DNA of 7,780 nt, from NCBI GenBank assembly GCA_002382525.1, contig DFYA01000172.1:10965-18744 (forward strand). Reading direction: 5' to 3'. Numbering within the stretch: position 1 is the first letter of the stretch; every line of letters starts with the position of its first letter. Both the position numbers and the translations under genes were made by a program. Origin of the DNA: Opitutaceae bacterium UBA4094. GTDB lineage: Bacteria; Verrucomicrobiota; Verrucomicrobiia; Opitutales; Opitutaceae. Positions 1 through 5,678 of the stretch are shown one piece after another. Below the pieces are notes generated by a model. It ran no database searches. It saw nothing but the letters and a program-made list of their open reading frames with translations, and was not told the DNA's origin.

Positions 1-98
1 TCGACATTCAGCTCGGCCCGCAGGCGCTGCAACCGCTCCATCAAAATCTCCCGGCCGGGCTTACCGACGATGTCTCCAATGAACAGAATTTTAGGCAC
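1..98 (-). CDS. YmdB-family metallophosphoesterase, N-terminal fragment (cut by left window edge)
   Basis: Only the first 32 codons are present, reading leftward from a GTG start at 98-96. The encoded N-terminus contains KILFIGDIVGKPGRE, which is the signature start of the YmdB/TIGR00282 family of calcineurin-like phosphodiesterases. The Asp of the GDIVG motif (residue 9) is expected to be a metal ligand. Family members hydrolyse 2',3'-cyclic nucleotides in the cytoplasm and have been linked to RNA turnover and biofilm control in other bacteria. The GTG start is chosen because the family begins within one or two residues of this motif; the frame stays open further upstream, but no better start is seen. 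There is no Shine-Dalgarno sequence. The gene is divergent from ilvB with a 119-nt gap. The rest of the protein lies outside the window, so the function rests on this motif alone. Confidence 0.75.
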   Translation of the reverse strand, partial: MPKILFIGDIVGKPGREILMERLQRLRAELNV

Positions 99-217
99 GG
101 CGCCCAAAGTGCACAGCACCCGGGTCAAACCAACCCCAAATGTCCGCGTTTTCCGCTCTTGCCAGCCTACGGGCGGACCGGTTCTCTCTCGCCCTTACGC
201 CACTACGTTTAACGCCT
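99..217. other. Divergent intergenic region between the ymdB-like gene and ilvB
   Basis: This gap separates two genes transcribed away from each other, so promoters for both should lie here. I could not identify a convincing -35/-10 pair on either strand, nor a T-box, attenuator or leader peptide that would suggest amino-acid control of ilvB. An in-frame ATG at 140 would extend IlvB by 26 residues, but that stretch uses CTA, CGG, TTA and CTT codons that are rare in the rest of ilvB. I therefore treat it as non-coding. Confidence 0.3.
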
Positions 218-1993
218 ATGAAATCGTCCACCTCTCCCTCGTCGTTTCCTCAGCCCGAAATTGGCCGCGCCATGAACGGTGCCGACGTCGTCGTGGAATC
301 CCTCGCCCGCGAAGGCGTTGACGTGATCTTCGCCTACCCGGGCGGCGCCTCCCAAGAGCTTCACCAAGCCTTCGCCCGCTCCGACAAAGTTCGCGTCATT
401 CTCCCTCGCCACGAACAAGGCGGCTCCTTCGCCGCCGAAGGTTACGCCCGCGCCACCGGCAAGGTCGGCGTGTGTATGGCCACCTCCGGTCCCGGTGCCA
501 CCAACCTTGTCTCGGCCATCGCCGACGCGTTCATGGACTCGACCCCGATGGTCGCCATCACCGGTCAAGTGTTCACCAAGTTTATCGGCAAGTCCGCGTT
601 CCAGGAAACCGACTTCTTCGGCATGACCTTGCCGATCGTGAAGCATAGCTACCTCGTGCTGAACGCCGCCGACCTGCCCCGCATCATCAAAGAGGCCTTC
701 TACCTCGCTCGCACCGGGCGTCCCGGTCCCGTCGTCATCGACATCCCGAAGGACGTCCAGCAGGCCAAGCTCACGCCCGTTTTCCCGGCGACCGTTTCGT
801 TCGCCAACCCAACCCTCGGCTCGTTGCCCGAGGCGACCGACGACCAACTCAAGCGCATCCTCGACCTCATCTCGACCGCCAAAAAACCGGTGCTCTACGT
901 CGGTGGCGGCCTCATCTCCGCCGAAGCGCACGACGACCTGAAGACGTTTGCCGAAAAAGTGAACATCCCGGTCGCGACGACCTTGATGGGCATCGGCGCC
1001 TTCCCCGAGTCGCACCCGCTCTCCATGCGCTGGTTCGGCATGCACGGCGCCGCCTACGGCAACTGGGCCGTTGACCAAAGTGATCTCGTGATCTGCCTCG
1101 GTGCGCGTTTCGACGATCGCATCACCGGCGACGTATCCAAGTTCGCCGCCGGCGCGACCATCGTGCACGTCGACATCGACGCCTCCGAGCACAACAAGAA
1201 CAAACGCGTTCAGTTCCCGGTCGTCAGCGACGTCAAATACGCGCTCAAACGCCTCAACGAACTGATCGACGCCGCCAAGTTCGCGCCCGCCGACATCAAG
1301 CCCTGGCTCACCCAGATCAATGCTTGGAAGCGCGACTACCCGTTCGCCTACGAGGATCACAAACACATCCTCCCGCAGGAAGCCATCAAGGTGCTCTTCG
1401 AGCTCACCAAGGGCGACGCGATCATCGCGACCGGCGTCGGCCAGCACCAGATGTGGGCCGCGCAGTTCTACCAATTTGACAAACCGCGCCGCTACATCAG
1501 CTCGCTCGGTCTCGGTGCGATGGGCTACGGCTATCCGGCCGCCATGGGCGCCAAGGTCGCTTGTCCCGACAAGCAGGTCATCGACATCGACGGCGACGGT
1601 TCCTTCCTGATGAACATCCAGGAACTGGCCACCTGCGCGGTCGAGAAAATCGCCGCCAAGGCCATGATCTTGAATAACCAGCACCTCGGCATGGTGGTGC
1701 AATGGGAAGACCGTTTCTACCAGAGCATCCGCGGCAACACGGTCCTCGGCCATCAAGACAACATCGGCAGCCCCGACAATCCCGGCGGCCTGTATCCTGA
1801 TTTCGTCAAGATCGCCGAAGGCTTCGGTGTGAAGGGCCGCCGCGTCATCAAGAAGAGCGAACTCAAGGAAGCCATCCAAGAGATGCTCGACCACGACGGC
1901 CCCTACGTTCTCGACGTCATCGTGCCTTACACGGAGCACGTGCTTCCGATGATCCCCGCCGGCAAGACGGTGAAGGAAATGATCCTCAAGTAA
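218..1993 (+). CDS. ilvB: Acetohydroxyacid (acetolactate) synthase, large catalytic subunit
   Basis: This cytoplasmic ThDP/FAD enzyme condenses two pyruvates to 2-acetolactate, or pyruvate with 2-oxobutyrate, in the first common step of valine, leucine and isoleucine synthesis. From the ATG at 218 it has 591 residues, within the family's usual length. The N-terminal ThDP (PYR) domain (about 20-185) holds YPGGASQELHQ and RHEQGG, with the catalytic Glu at 66, followed by ATSGPGATNL. The central FAD-associated domain covers about 200-345. The C-terminal ThDP (PP) domain carries the metal-binding GDGSF (459-463) paired with NN (486-487), then GMVVQWEDRFY. ATG 272 (573 residues) is an alternative start just before the conserved MNGADVVVESL; ATG 140 is less likely on codon use. 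No Shine-Dalgarno precedes any of the three. No ilvN, ilvC or ACT domain follows, and a terminator lies 37 nt after the stop, so the gene is transcribed alone. The regulatory subunit must be encoded elsewhere. Confidence 0.95.
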   Translation: MKSSTSPSSFPQPEIGRAMNGADVVVESLAREGVDVIFAYPGGASQELHQAFARSDKVRVILPRHEQGGSFAAEGYARATGKVGVCMATSGPGATNLVSAIADAFMDSTPMVAITGQVFTKFIGKSAFQETDFFGMTLPIVKHSYLVLNAADLPRIIKEAFYLARTGRPGPVVIDIPKDVQQAKLTPVFPATVSFANPTLGSLPEATDDQLKRILDLISTAKKPVLYVGGGLISAEAHDDLKTFAEKVNIPVATTLMGIGAFPESHPLSMRWFGMHGAAYGNWAVDQSDLVICLGARFDDRITGDVSKFAAGATIVHVDIDASEHNKNKRVQFPVVSDVKYALKRLNELIDAAKFAPADIKPWLTQINAWKRDYPFAYEDHKHILPQEAIKVLFELTKGDAIIATGVGQHQMWAAQFYQFDKPRRYISSLGLGAMGYGYPAAMGAKVACPDKQVIDIDGDGSFLMNIQELATCAVEKIAAKAMILNNQHLGMVVQWEDRFYQSIRGNTVLGHQDNIGSPDNPGGLYPDFVKIAEGFGVKGRRVIKKSELKEAIQEMLDHDGPYVLDVIVPYTEHVLPMIPAGKTVKEMILK

Positions 1994-2029
1994 GCCGCCA
2001 CGTTCATCGCGCATCCATTATTCGGATAC

Positions 2030-2063
2030 AAAAAGACCCGGGCCCAAAGCCCGGGTCTTTTTT
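2030..2063. terminator. Bidirectional rho-independent terminator between ilvB and kdsA
   Basis: A perfect GC-rich stem, GACCCGGGC (2035-2043) with GCCCGGGTC (2049-2057), closes a CCAAA loop. It is flanked by A5 on the left and T6 on the right, so the pairing extends to 14 bp and either strand gives a hairpin followed by a U-tract. It sits 37 nt after the ilvB stop and about 165 nt beyond the kdsA stop. It can therefore end both converging transcripts. Confidence 0.93.
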
Positions 2064-2125
2064 GTCGAGTGTGTGGTCTGTGTGTGTGGTCCGAGATGAG
2101 CCAAGGGAGATCGCGATGGCCTGTC

Positions 2126-2184
2126 GTGGGAAGCGAGCTTGCTCGCGAGTTCGCCTCCCGATTGCGAGCAAGCTCGCTTCCCAC
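2126..2184. repeat. REP doublet (REPIN-like) palindrome
   Basis: Two identical 21-nt arms, at 2126-2146 and 2164-2184, lie in inverted orientation around a 17-nt spacer (2147-2163). Each arm begins with GTGGGAA and then contains its own hairpin, GCGAGC-TT-GCTCGC. A GTGG tetranucleotide ahead of a short palindrome is the layout of REP sequences mobilised by RAYT (REP-associated tyrosine transposase) enzymes, and the arm strongly resembles Pseudomonas-type REPs. Two inverted REPs form a REPIN. The element sits between the convergent ends of ilvB and kdsA, beyond the shared terminator as seen from ilvB, which is a typical neutral location. The flanking 2064-2125 is GT-rich and otherwise featureless. 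No transposase gene lies in the window. The structure is directly visible; assignment to the REP/RAYT class is inferred from form. Confidence 0.82.
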
Positions 2185-2227
2185 ATCCGAACCGCGCCAC
2201 CGCCCCGCTCGGCCCCCGCTACTCACT

Positions 2228-3025
2228 TCAAGCCCGCGCCAGCTTCCAAAACGCGAGGCACTTCGACAGCAACACCTCGAGCTCACCGAGCGGCACCATA
2301 TTCGGACCGTCACTGAGCGCATTCTCCGGATCGGGGTGCGTCTCCAAAAACAAACCGTCCGCACCCGCGGCCAACGCGGCGAACGAAAGCGTCGGCACAA
2401 ACTCGCGCTGTCCGCTGCTCTTGCCGCCGCCCGCTCCGGGCAACTGCACGCTGTGCGTCGCGTCGAGGATCACGGGATACCCGTTCTTCGCCATGATCGG
2501 GAAACCGCGCATGTCCACGACCAGGTTGTTGTAACCGAAGGTCGCGCCGCGTTCGCATTGCCAGATCTCGGCGGCGTTGCCGGCCTTCAGTTTGCCGACG
2601 ACATGGACCATGTCGTTGGGCGAGAGAAACTGGCCCTTCTTCACGTTAACCACTTTGCCCGTCGCGGCGGCCGCGAGCAGCAGGTCGGTCTGACGGCACA
2701 GATACGCGGGAATCTGCAACACGTCACACACGGCGGCGACCGGCGCGCATTGGTCGCTCTCGTGCACGTCGGTCACGCAGGGCAGACCATACTCACGTTT
2801 CACGAGCGCATGCAGCGCGAGTCCGGCTTCAAGTCCTGTGCCGCGGCCACCGGCGATGGAGGTGCGGTTGGCTTTGTCGAAGGAGCCTTTGAAGACGAGG
2901 TTCAGCTCTGGATAACGCGCACGCAGGTCCACGAGTTTCTCGGCGACGGCGCGCACGACCTTCTCGTTTTCAAGCGAACAGGGACCGGCGAGAACGAGGA
3001 GTTTTTTGGGATCGAAGAGCGGCAT
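2228..3025 (-). CDS. kdsA: 2-dehydro-3-deoxyphosphooctonate aldolase (KDO-8-phosphate synthase)
   Basis: KdsA condenses phosphoenolpyruvate with arabinose-5-phosphate to give KDO-8-phosphate, the committed precursor of the KDO sugar in the inner core of lipopolysaccharide. The 265 residues span a single TIM-barrel domain of usual family length. Visible motifs are LAGPCSLEN (11-20), FKGSFDKANRTS (45-56), GTGLEAGL (62-69), LDATHSVQ (187-194) and LFLETHPDPENALSDGPN (225-242). Cys16, His191, Glu228 and Asp239 match the four metal ligands of the metal-dependent class; metal-independent enzymes such as that of E. coli have Asn in place of the Cys. The start at 3025 follows the usual short lead into the first strand; no Shine-Dalgarno is seen. 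It lies 146 nt downstream of pyrG on the same strand, with a repeat in the gap. The transcript probably ends at the hairpin at 2030-2063. Confidence 0.95.
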   Translation of the reverse strand: MPLFDPKKLLVLAGPCSLENEKVVRAVAEKLVDLRARYPELNLVFKGSFDKANRTSIAGGRGTGLEAGLALHALVKREYGLPCVTDVHESDQCAPVAAVCDVLQIPAYLCRQTDLLLAAAATGKVVNVKKGQFLSPNDMVHVVGKLKAGNAAEIWQCERGATFGYNNLVVDMRGFPIMAKNGYPVILDATHSVQLPGAGGGKSSGQREFVPTLSFAALAAGADGLFLETHPDPENALSDGPNMVPLGELEVLLSKCLAFWKLARA

Positions 3026-3052
3026 GGGTGGGAAGACGGGATTCGGAAGATT

Positions 3053-3152
3053 ACACAGAGGGCACGAGAGGCGGCATGGAGTTCACGGAAAACGGAAATC
3101 AGCCGCAGGAATTCACTCCGTGGCCTCTGTGCTCCCTCTTGTGCCTCTGTGC
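3053..3152. repeat. Imperfect inverted repeat of CACAGAGG type in the pyrG-kdsA gap
   Basis: The left arm (about 3053-3089) reads ACACAGAGGGCACGAGAGG and continues to CACGGA. The reverse complement of the right arm (about 3114-3152) reads GCACAGAGGCACAAGAGGG and continues to CCACGGAGTGA. The arms align over roughly 38 nt with one 1-nt gap and scattered mismatches, around a centre of about 24 nt. Within each arm the unit CACAGAGG or a near variant recurs, so it is both internally repetitive and palindromic. It occupies most of the 146-nt gap and would form a long hairpin in a pyrG-kdsA transcript. Similar CACAGAGGCACAGAG-like sequences are, from memory, frequent between genes in Verrucomicrobiota and related phyla. 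Confidence 0.7.
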
Positions 3153-3171
3153 AACCGGATCGAAAAAGACG

Positions 3172-4854
3172 CTACTTCTTCTTGCCGGCCTTTACTGGCT
3201 TTGCCTTCGCGGCCGGTTTGGCGTTCTTCGCCTTCGCGGGTGAGGGAGCCGGCTTGCCGCCGCCTTTTTTGTTCTTCAACGCCGCGCCGATGAACGCCGC
3301 GAAGAGCGGGTGCGCTTTGTTGGGCTTCGATTGAAACTCCGGATGGAACTGCACCGCGAGGAACCACGGGTGATCCTTGATCTCGACGATCTCGACGAGG
3401 TTGCGGCGCGGATTGATGCCGCTGATCACCAAGCCGCCGCGTTGGAGCTGGCCGACGTAGGCGTTGTTCACCTCGAAGCGATGGCGATGGCGCTCGCGCA
3501 CGCTGGGAGCCTTGTAGGCTTTGGACGCGAGCGAGCCGGGCGTGAGGGCGCACTCGTAGCTGCCGAGGCGCATGGTGGCGCCTTTGTCGATGATGCTCTT
3601 CTGCTCCTCCATCATGTTGATGATCGGATGCGGCGCGTTGGGGTCGAACTCGGTGGAGTTGGCTCCCTGAAGCTTGAGCACGTTACGGGCGTATTCGATG
3701 ACCGCGATCTGCAGGCCAAGGCAGAGGCCGTAGTAAGGAACCTTGTGCTCGCGGGCGTATTTCGCCGCCGCGATTTTGCCTTCGGTGCCACGATCGCCAA
3801 AGCCGCCGGGGACGAGGATGCCGTCGAGCCCTTTGAGGATCGCGAGGCCGTTCTTCTTTTCGAGGTCCTCGGCGTCGATGCGCACGATGTTGACCTTACA
3901 ATTGTTCGCGATGCCCGCGTGCGTGACCGACTCGTAAACGGATTTGTAGGCGTCCTGGAGTTCGATGTATTTGCCCACCACGCCGATCTTCACCTCGTGG
4001 GCCGGGTTCTTCACGCGGCGCACGATCTCATCCCAGATGTTTTTGGAAGGCGCCGGATTCTTCAGGCCGAAGAGCTCGATCACGAGGTCGTCCATGCGCT
4101 CCTTCTGCAGCGCCAGCGGGAGTTCGTAGATGGACTCCACGTCGCCGCACTCGATCACGGCCTTCACCGGCACGTTGCAGAACATCGAAATTTTGTCGCG
4201 CAGCCCCGGCTCCAGCGGGTGATCGCAACGGCACACGAGGATGTCCGGCTGGATACCGATCTCGCGGAGCTTGGCTACCGACTGCTGCGTGGGCTTCGTC
4301 TTCAATTCACCGGCGGCCTTCAAATAGGGCACCAGCGTGACATGGATAAACAGGCAATCGTTCGGCCCGACTTCGAGTGCGAACTGGCGCATCGCTTCCA
4401 AGAAGGGCAGGCCCTCGATGTCGCCCGTGGTGCCACCGATTTCCGTGATGAGCACATCAACGTCTTTTCCGCCGGCGTAGATGCGTTCCTTGATCTCGTT
4501 GGTCACATGCGGGATCACCTGCACGGTCTTGCCGAGGTAAACCCCGCGGCGCTCCTTCGCGATCACGTTTTCGTAGACCTGGCCCGAGCTGAGCGAGTTG
4601 AGTTTGGACAACTTGCCGCTCGTGAACCGCTCGTAGTGACCAAGGTCGAGGTCCGTCTCGGCACCGTCTTCCAACACATACACTTCGCCATGCTGGAACG
4701 GGCTCATCGTGCCCGGATCGACGTTCAGGTAGGGGTCGAACTTCTGGATGCGCACGGTCAATCCGCGCAGCTCCAGCAGAGCGCCCAGCGCAGCCGCCGT
4801 CAGGCCTTTGCCCAACGACGAGACTACCCCGCCTGTCACGAAGATGTATTTCAT
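3172..4854 (-). CDS. pyrG: CTP synthase (glutamine-hydrolysing)
   Basis: PyrG converts UTP to CTP using ATP and ammonia from glutamine, the last step of de novo pyrimidine nucleotide synthesis in the cytoplasm. The protein has 560 residues. The N-terminal amidoligase domain (1 to about 270) starts MKYIFVTGGVVSSLGKG, with the P-loop at 11-18, and contains KFDPYLNVDPGTMSPFQHGEVYV (38-60) and EIGGTTGDIEG (138-148). The C-terminal class I glutamine amidotransferase domain (about 288-525) shows the LVPGGFGDRG oxyanion region (347-356), nucleophile Cys378 in YGLCLGLQ, and His504/Glu506 in QFHPEF. Residues 528-560 are an extra Lys/Ala/Pro-rich tail. ATG 4854 is chosen because the family starts right at this strand; an upstream in-frame start at 4926 would add 24 unconserved residues. 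It lies upstream of kdsA. CTP is needed for CMP-KDO, so the pair is functionally coherent. A promoter candidate is at 4861-4890. Confidence 0.96.
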   Translation of the reverse strand: MKYIFVTGGVVSSLGKGLTAAALGALLELRGLTVRIQKFDPYLNVDPGTMSPFQHGEVYVLEDGAETDLDLGHYERFTSGKLSKLNSLSSGQVYENVIAKERRGVYLGKTVQVIPHVTNEIKERIYAGGKDVDVLITEIGGTTGDIEGLPFLEAMRQFALEVGPNDCLFIHVTLVPYLKAAGELKTKPTQQSVAKLREIGIQPDILVCRCDHPLEPGLRDKISMFCNVPVKAVIECGDVESIYELPLALQKERMDDLVIELFGLKNPAPSKNIWDEIVRRVKNPAHEVKIGVVGKYIELQDAYKSVYESVTHAGIANNCKVNIVRIDAEDLEKKNGLAILKGLDGILVPGGFGDRGTEGKIAAAKYAREHKVPYYGLCLGLQIAVIEYARNVLKLQGANSTEFDPNAPHPIINMMEEQKSIIDKGATMRLGSYECALTPGSLASKAYKAPSVRERHRHRFEVNNAYVGQLQRGGLVISGINPRRNLVEIVEIKDHPWFLAVQFHPEFQSKPNKAHPLFAAFIGAALKNKKGGGKPAPSPAKAKNAKPAAKAKPVKAGKKK

Positions 4855-4860
4855 CGGTGA

Positions 4861-4890
4861 GAAATAGGGGCCGCCGCGAAATCGTGACAA
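4861..4890 (-). promoter_or_regulatory. Candidate sigma70-type promoter for pyrG
   Basis: Reading on the minus strand, TTGTCA (4890-4885, five of six consensus bases) is followed after 18 nt by TATTTC (4866-4861, three of six). Six nucleotides then lead to the pyrG ATG at 4854. With normal -10 to start-site spacing, transcription would begin at or next to the A of the ATG, giving a leaderless mRNA. This fits the lack of a ribosome binding site. The -10 match is weak, so this is an inference only. Confidence 0.4.
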
Positions 4891-4935
4891 GCAAAAGCTC
4901 GCTCCTCCACGCAACGCTTCGCTCACCCCCGACGC

Positions 4936-5127
4936 TCAGGGCCACAACCACAACGCAAACGCCGCCGTCAACGCCGCGAACGCGACCATGACCACGATGT
5001 AAACCGACCACTTTAACGCCTTCGCGATCACCCAAGTTACCGCCCCCGCCGCCAACAAGAACGCCACCATCACCAGCGCGGGCGGATACGCACGCAGCGG
5101 TTGGAGCCAGGAATCGATGGACGACAT
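4936..5127 (-). CDS. Small two-helix membrane protein of unknown function
   Basis: A 63-residue reading frame starts at ATG 5127. After a short polar start (about residues 1-13) it has two hydrophobic segments, roughly 15-36 (PPALVMVAFLLAAGAVTWVI region) and 41-62 (SVYIVVMVAFAALTAAF region). They are separated by a short basic turn, AKALKW, which suggests an inner-membrane hairpin. It ends in LWLWP. An in-frame TTG at 5163 would add 12 residues but is a poorer start. The frame lies on the same strand as pyrG, with 81 nt between its stop and the pyrG ATG, and is divergent from the DUF6941-like gene. I do not recognise the family. The coherent hydrophobic pattern and the absence of a competing gene in this gap argue that it is real. 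No catalytic residues are visible; a small membrane accessory or stress peptide is possible but not supported further. Confidence 0.6.
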   Translation of the reverse strand: MSSIDSWLQPLRAYPPALVMVAFLLAAGAVTWVIAKALKWSVYIVVMVAFAALTAAFALWLWP

Positions 5128-5209
5128 CGCGTTCACACAAACCGCCCCGCTCGCGTCCGCCAAGCCTGCGATTTACCCGCTTGCCCCATGCCTCGTCGCA
5201 CCCGACAAC

Positions 5210-5228
5210 GTTATGAATTCTCTATAAC
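5210..5228 (+). promoter_or_regulatory. Candidate -10 element and small inverted repeat before the DUF6941-like gene
   Basis: GTTAT (5210-5214) and ATAAC (5224-5228) form a 5-bp inverted repeat around a 9-nt centre that includes GAATTC. The right half overlaps TATAAC (5223-5228), a five-of-six match to the -10 consensus placed exactly 6 nt before the ATG at 5235. No good -35 is present; the best is CCGACA at 5202-5207 with a short 15-nt spacer. If used, the message would be leaderless. The inverted repeat could equally be chance in the one AT-rich patch of the gap. Confidence 0.35.
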
Positions 5229-5234
5229 TTACCT

Positions 5235-5618
5235 ATGAACTCCACTCCCCAAGTCCTCGCCTGGCTCACCTGTGACGGCGTCCACGTCGATCCCGGCACC
5301 GGCAAACACACCATCCTCGGCGTCTTCTCCAACATCCGCGGGCGCCAGTTCCCCGTCGTTCACCCGTTCATGGTGTGGTTCCTCACGCTGAGCGACGTCC
5401 CTTCCGGCCAGCACAAGATCAAGATCTCCATGGGCCTCGACGCCACCAACACGCAGGCACTCATCGAGCGCAATTTCGAGTCCCAGAGCCCCCTCCAGCG
5501 CATCAACCTCATCAACGAGATTCGCAACCTCTCGTTCCCCCAGCCCGGCGAGTATTCGATCATCATCGAAGTCGACGACGATCCGCTCCTCGCCACCAGC
5601 ATCACCGTGTCGAACTGA
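5235..5618 (+). CDS. DUF6941-like conserved small protein
   Basis: The 127-residue product contains no signal peptide or membrane segment and is probably cytoplasmic. Its N-terminal half, with LAWLTCDGVHVDPGTGKHTI followed by LGVFSNIRGRQFPVVHPF, matches my memory of the DUF6941 pattern (cytosolic-looking CDxxxxDxGTGKxxxxGxFxxIxxxxFP). The second half alternates short hydrophobic strands and ends EYSIIIEVDDDPLLATSITVSN, consistent with a beta-sandwich fold. The biochemical role of this family is unknown to me. The ATG at 5235 is the first start in frame; no Shine-Dalgarno precedes it, but TATAAC lies 6 nt upstream. The downstream kinase gene starts 60 nt after its stop on the same strand and has no promoter of its own that I can see, so the two may be co-transcribed. 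The family call is from recalled sequence pattern only. Confidence 0.8.
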   Translation: MNSTPQVLAWLTCDGVHVDPGTGKHTILGVFSNIRGRQFPVVHPFMVWFLTLSDVPSGQHKIKISMGLDATNTQALIERNFESQSPLQRINLINEIRNLSFPQPGEYSIIIEVDDDPLLATSITVSN

Positions 5619-5678
5619 TTGCCCCAACGAGGGTCCCTGCTCCCTCACCCAACCCTCTCCCTACCCAACAACCGCTTC

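Noticed and set aside
140..217. Possible 26-residue N-terminal extension of IlvB from ATG 140
   Set aside because: The codons differ from the rest of the gene (CTA, CGG, TTA, CTT), the residues are not conserved in the family, and the region is needed for divergent promoters.
209..2014. Long minus-strand open frame (about 600 codons) opposite ilvB
   Set aside because: It is antisense to a gene with full family motifs. Its protein is a low-complexity Asp/Val/Gly/His-rich product of GC-rich antisense codons with no recognisable domain.
2064..2125. GT-rich stretch after the terminator as a possible microsatellite or small RNA
   Set aside because: The GTGTGT runs are short and irregular, and no promoter or folded structure of their own was found.
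3262..3272. A6 run in pyrG (on the coding strand, at the start of the basic tail) as a possible programmed frameshift site
   Set aside because: The run is in phase as AAA AAA GGC, not A AAA AAG, and there is no downstream stem-loop or alternative frame with a recognisable extension.
2069..3334. Plus-strand open frame of 421 codons opposite kdsA
   Set aside because: It is antisense to a complete, motif-bearing kdsA, runs through the terminator-REPIN-repeat region, and has no domain.
3310..4860. Plus-strand open frame of 516 codons opposite pyrG
   Set aside because: It mirrors the pyrG codons; the His/Asp/Val-rich translation has no domain and fits a GC-rich antisense artefact.
5619..5678. 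C-rich spacer that could extend the PfkB kinase from a TTG start
   Set aside because: The added residues are Pro/Leu-rich with no family match. The ATG at 5679 starts directly before the conserved first strand. The CCCTCACCC-like text may be a minor repeat, but only one copy is seen.
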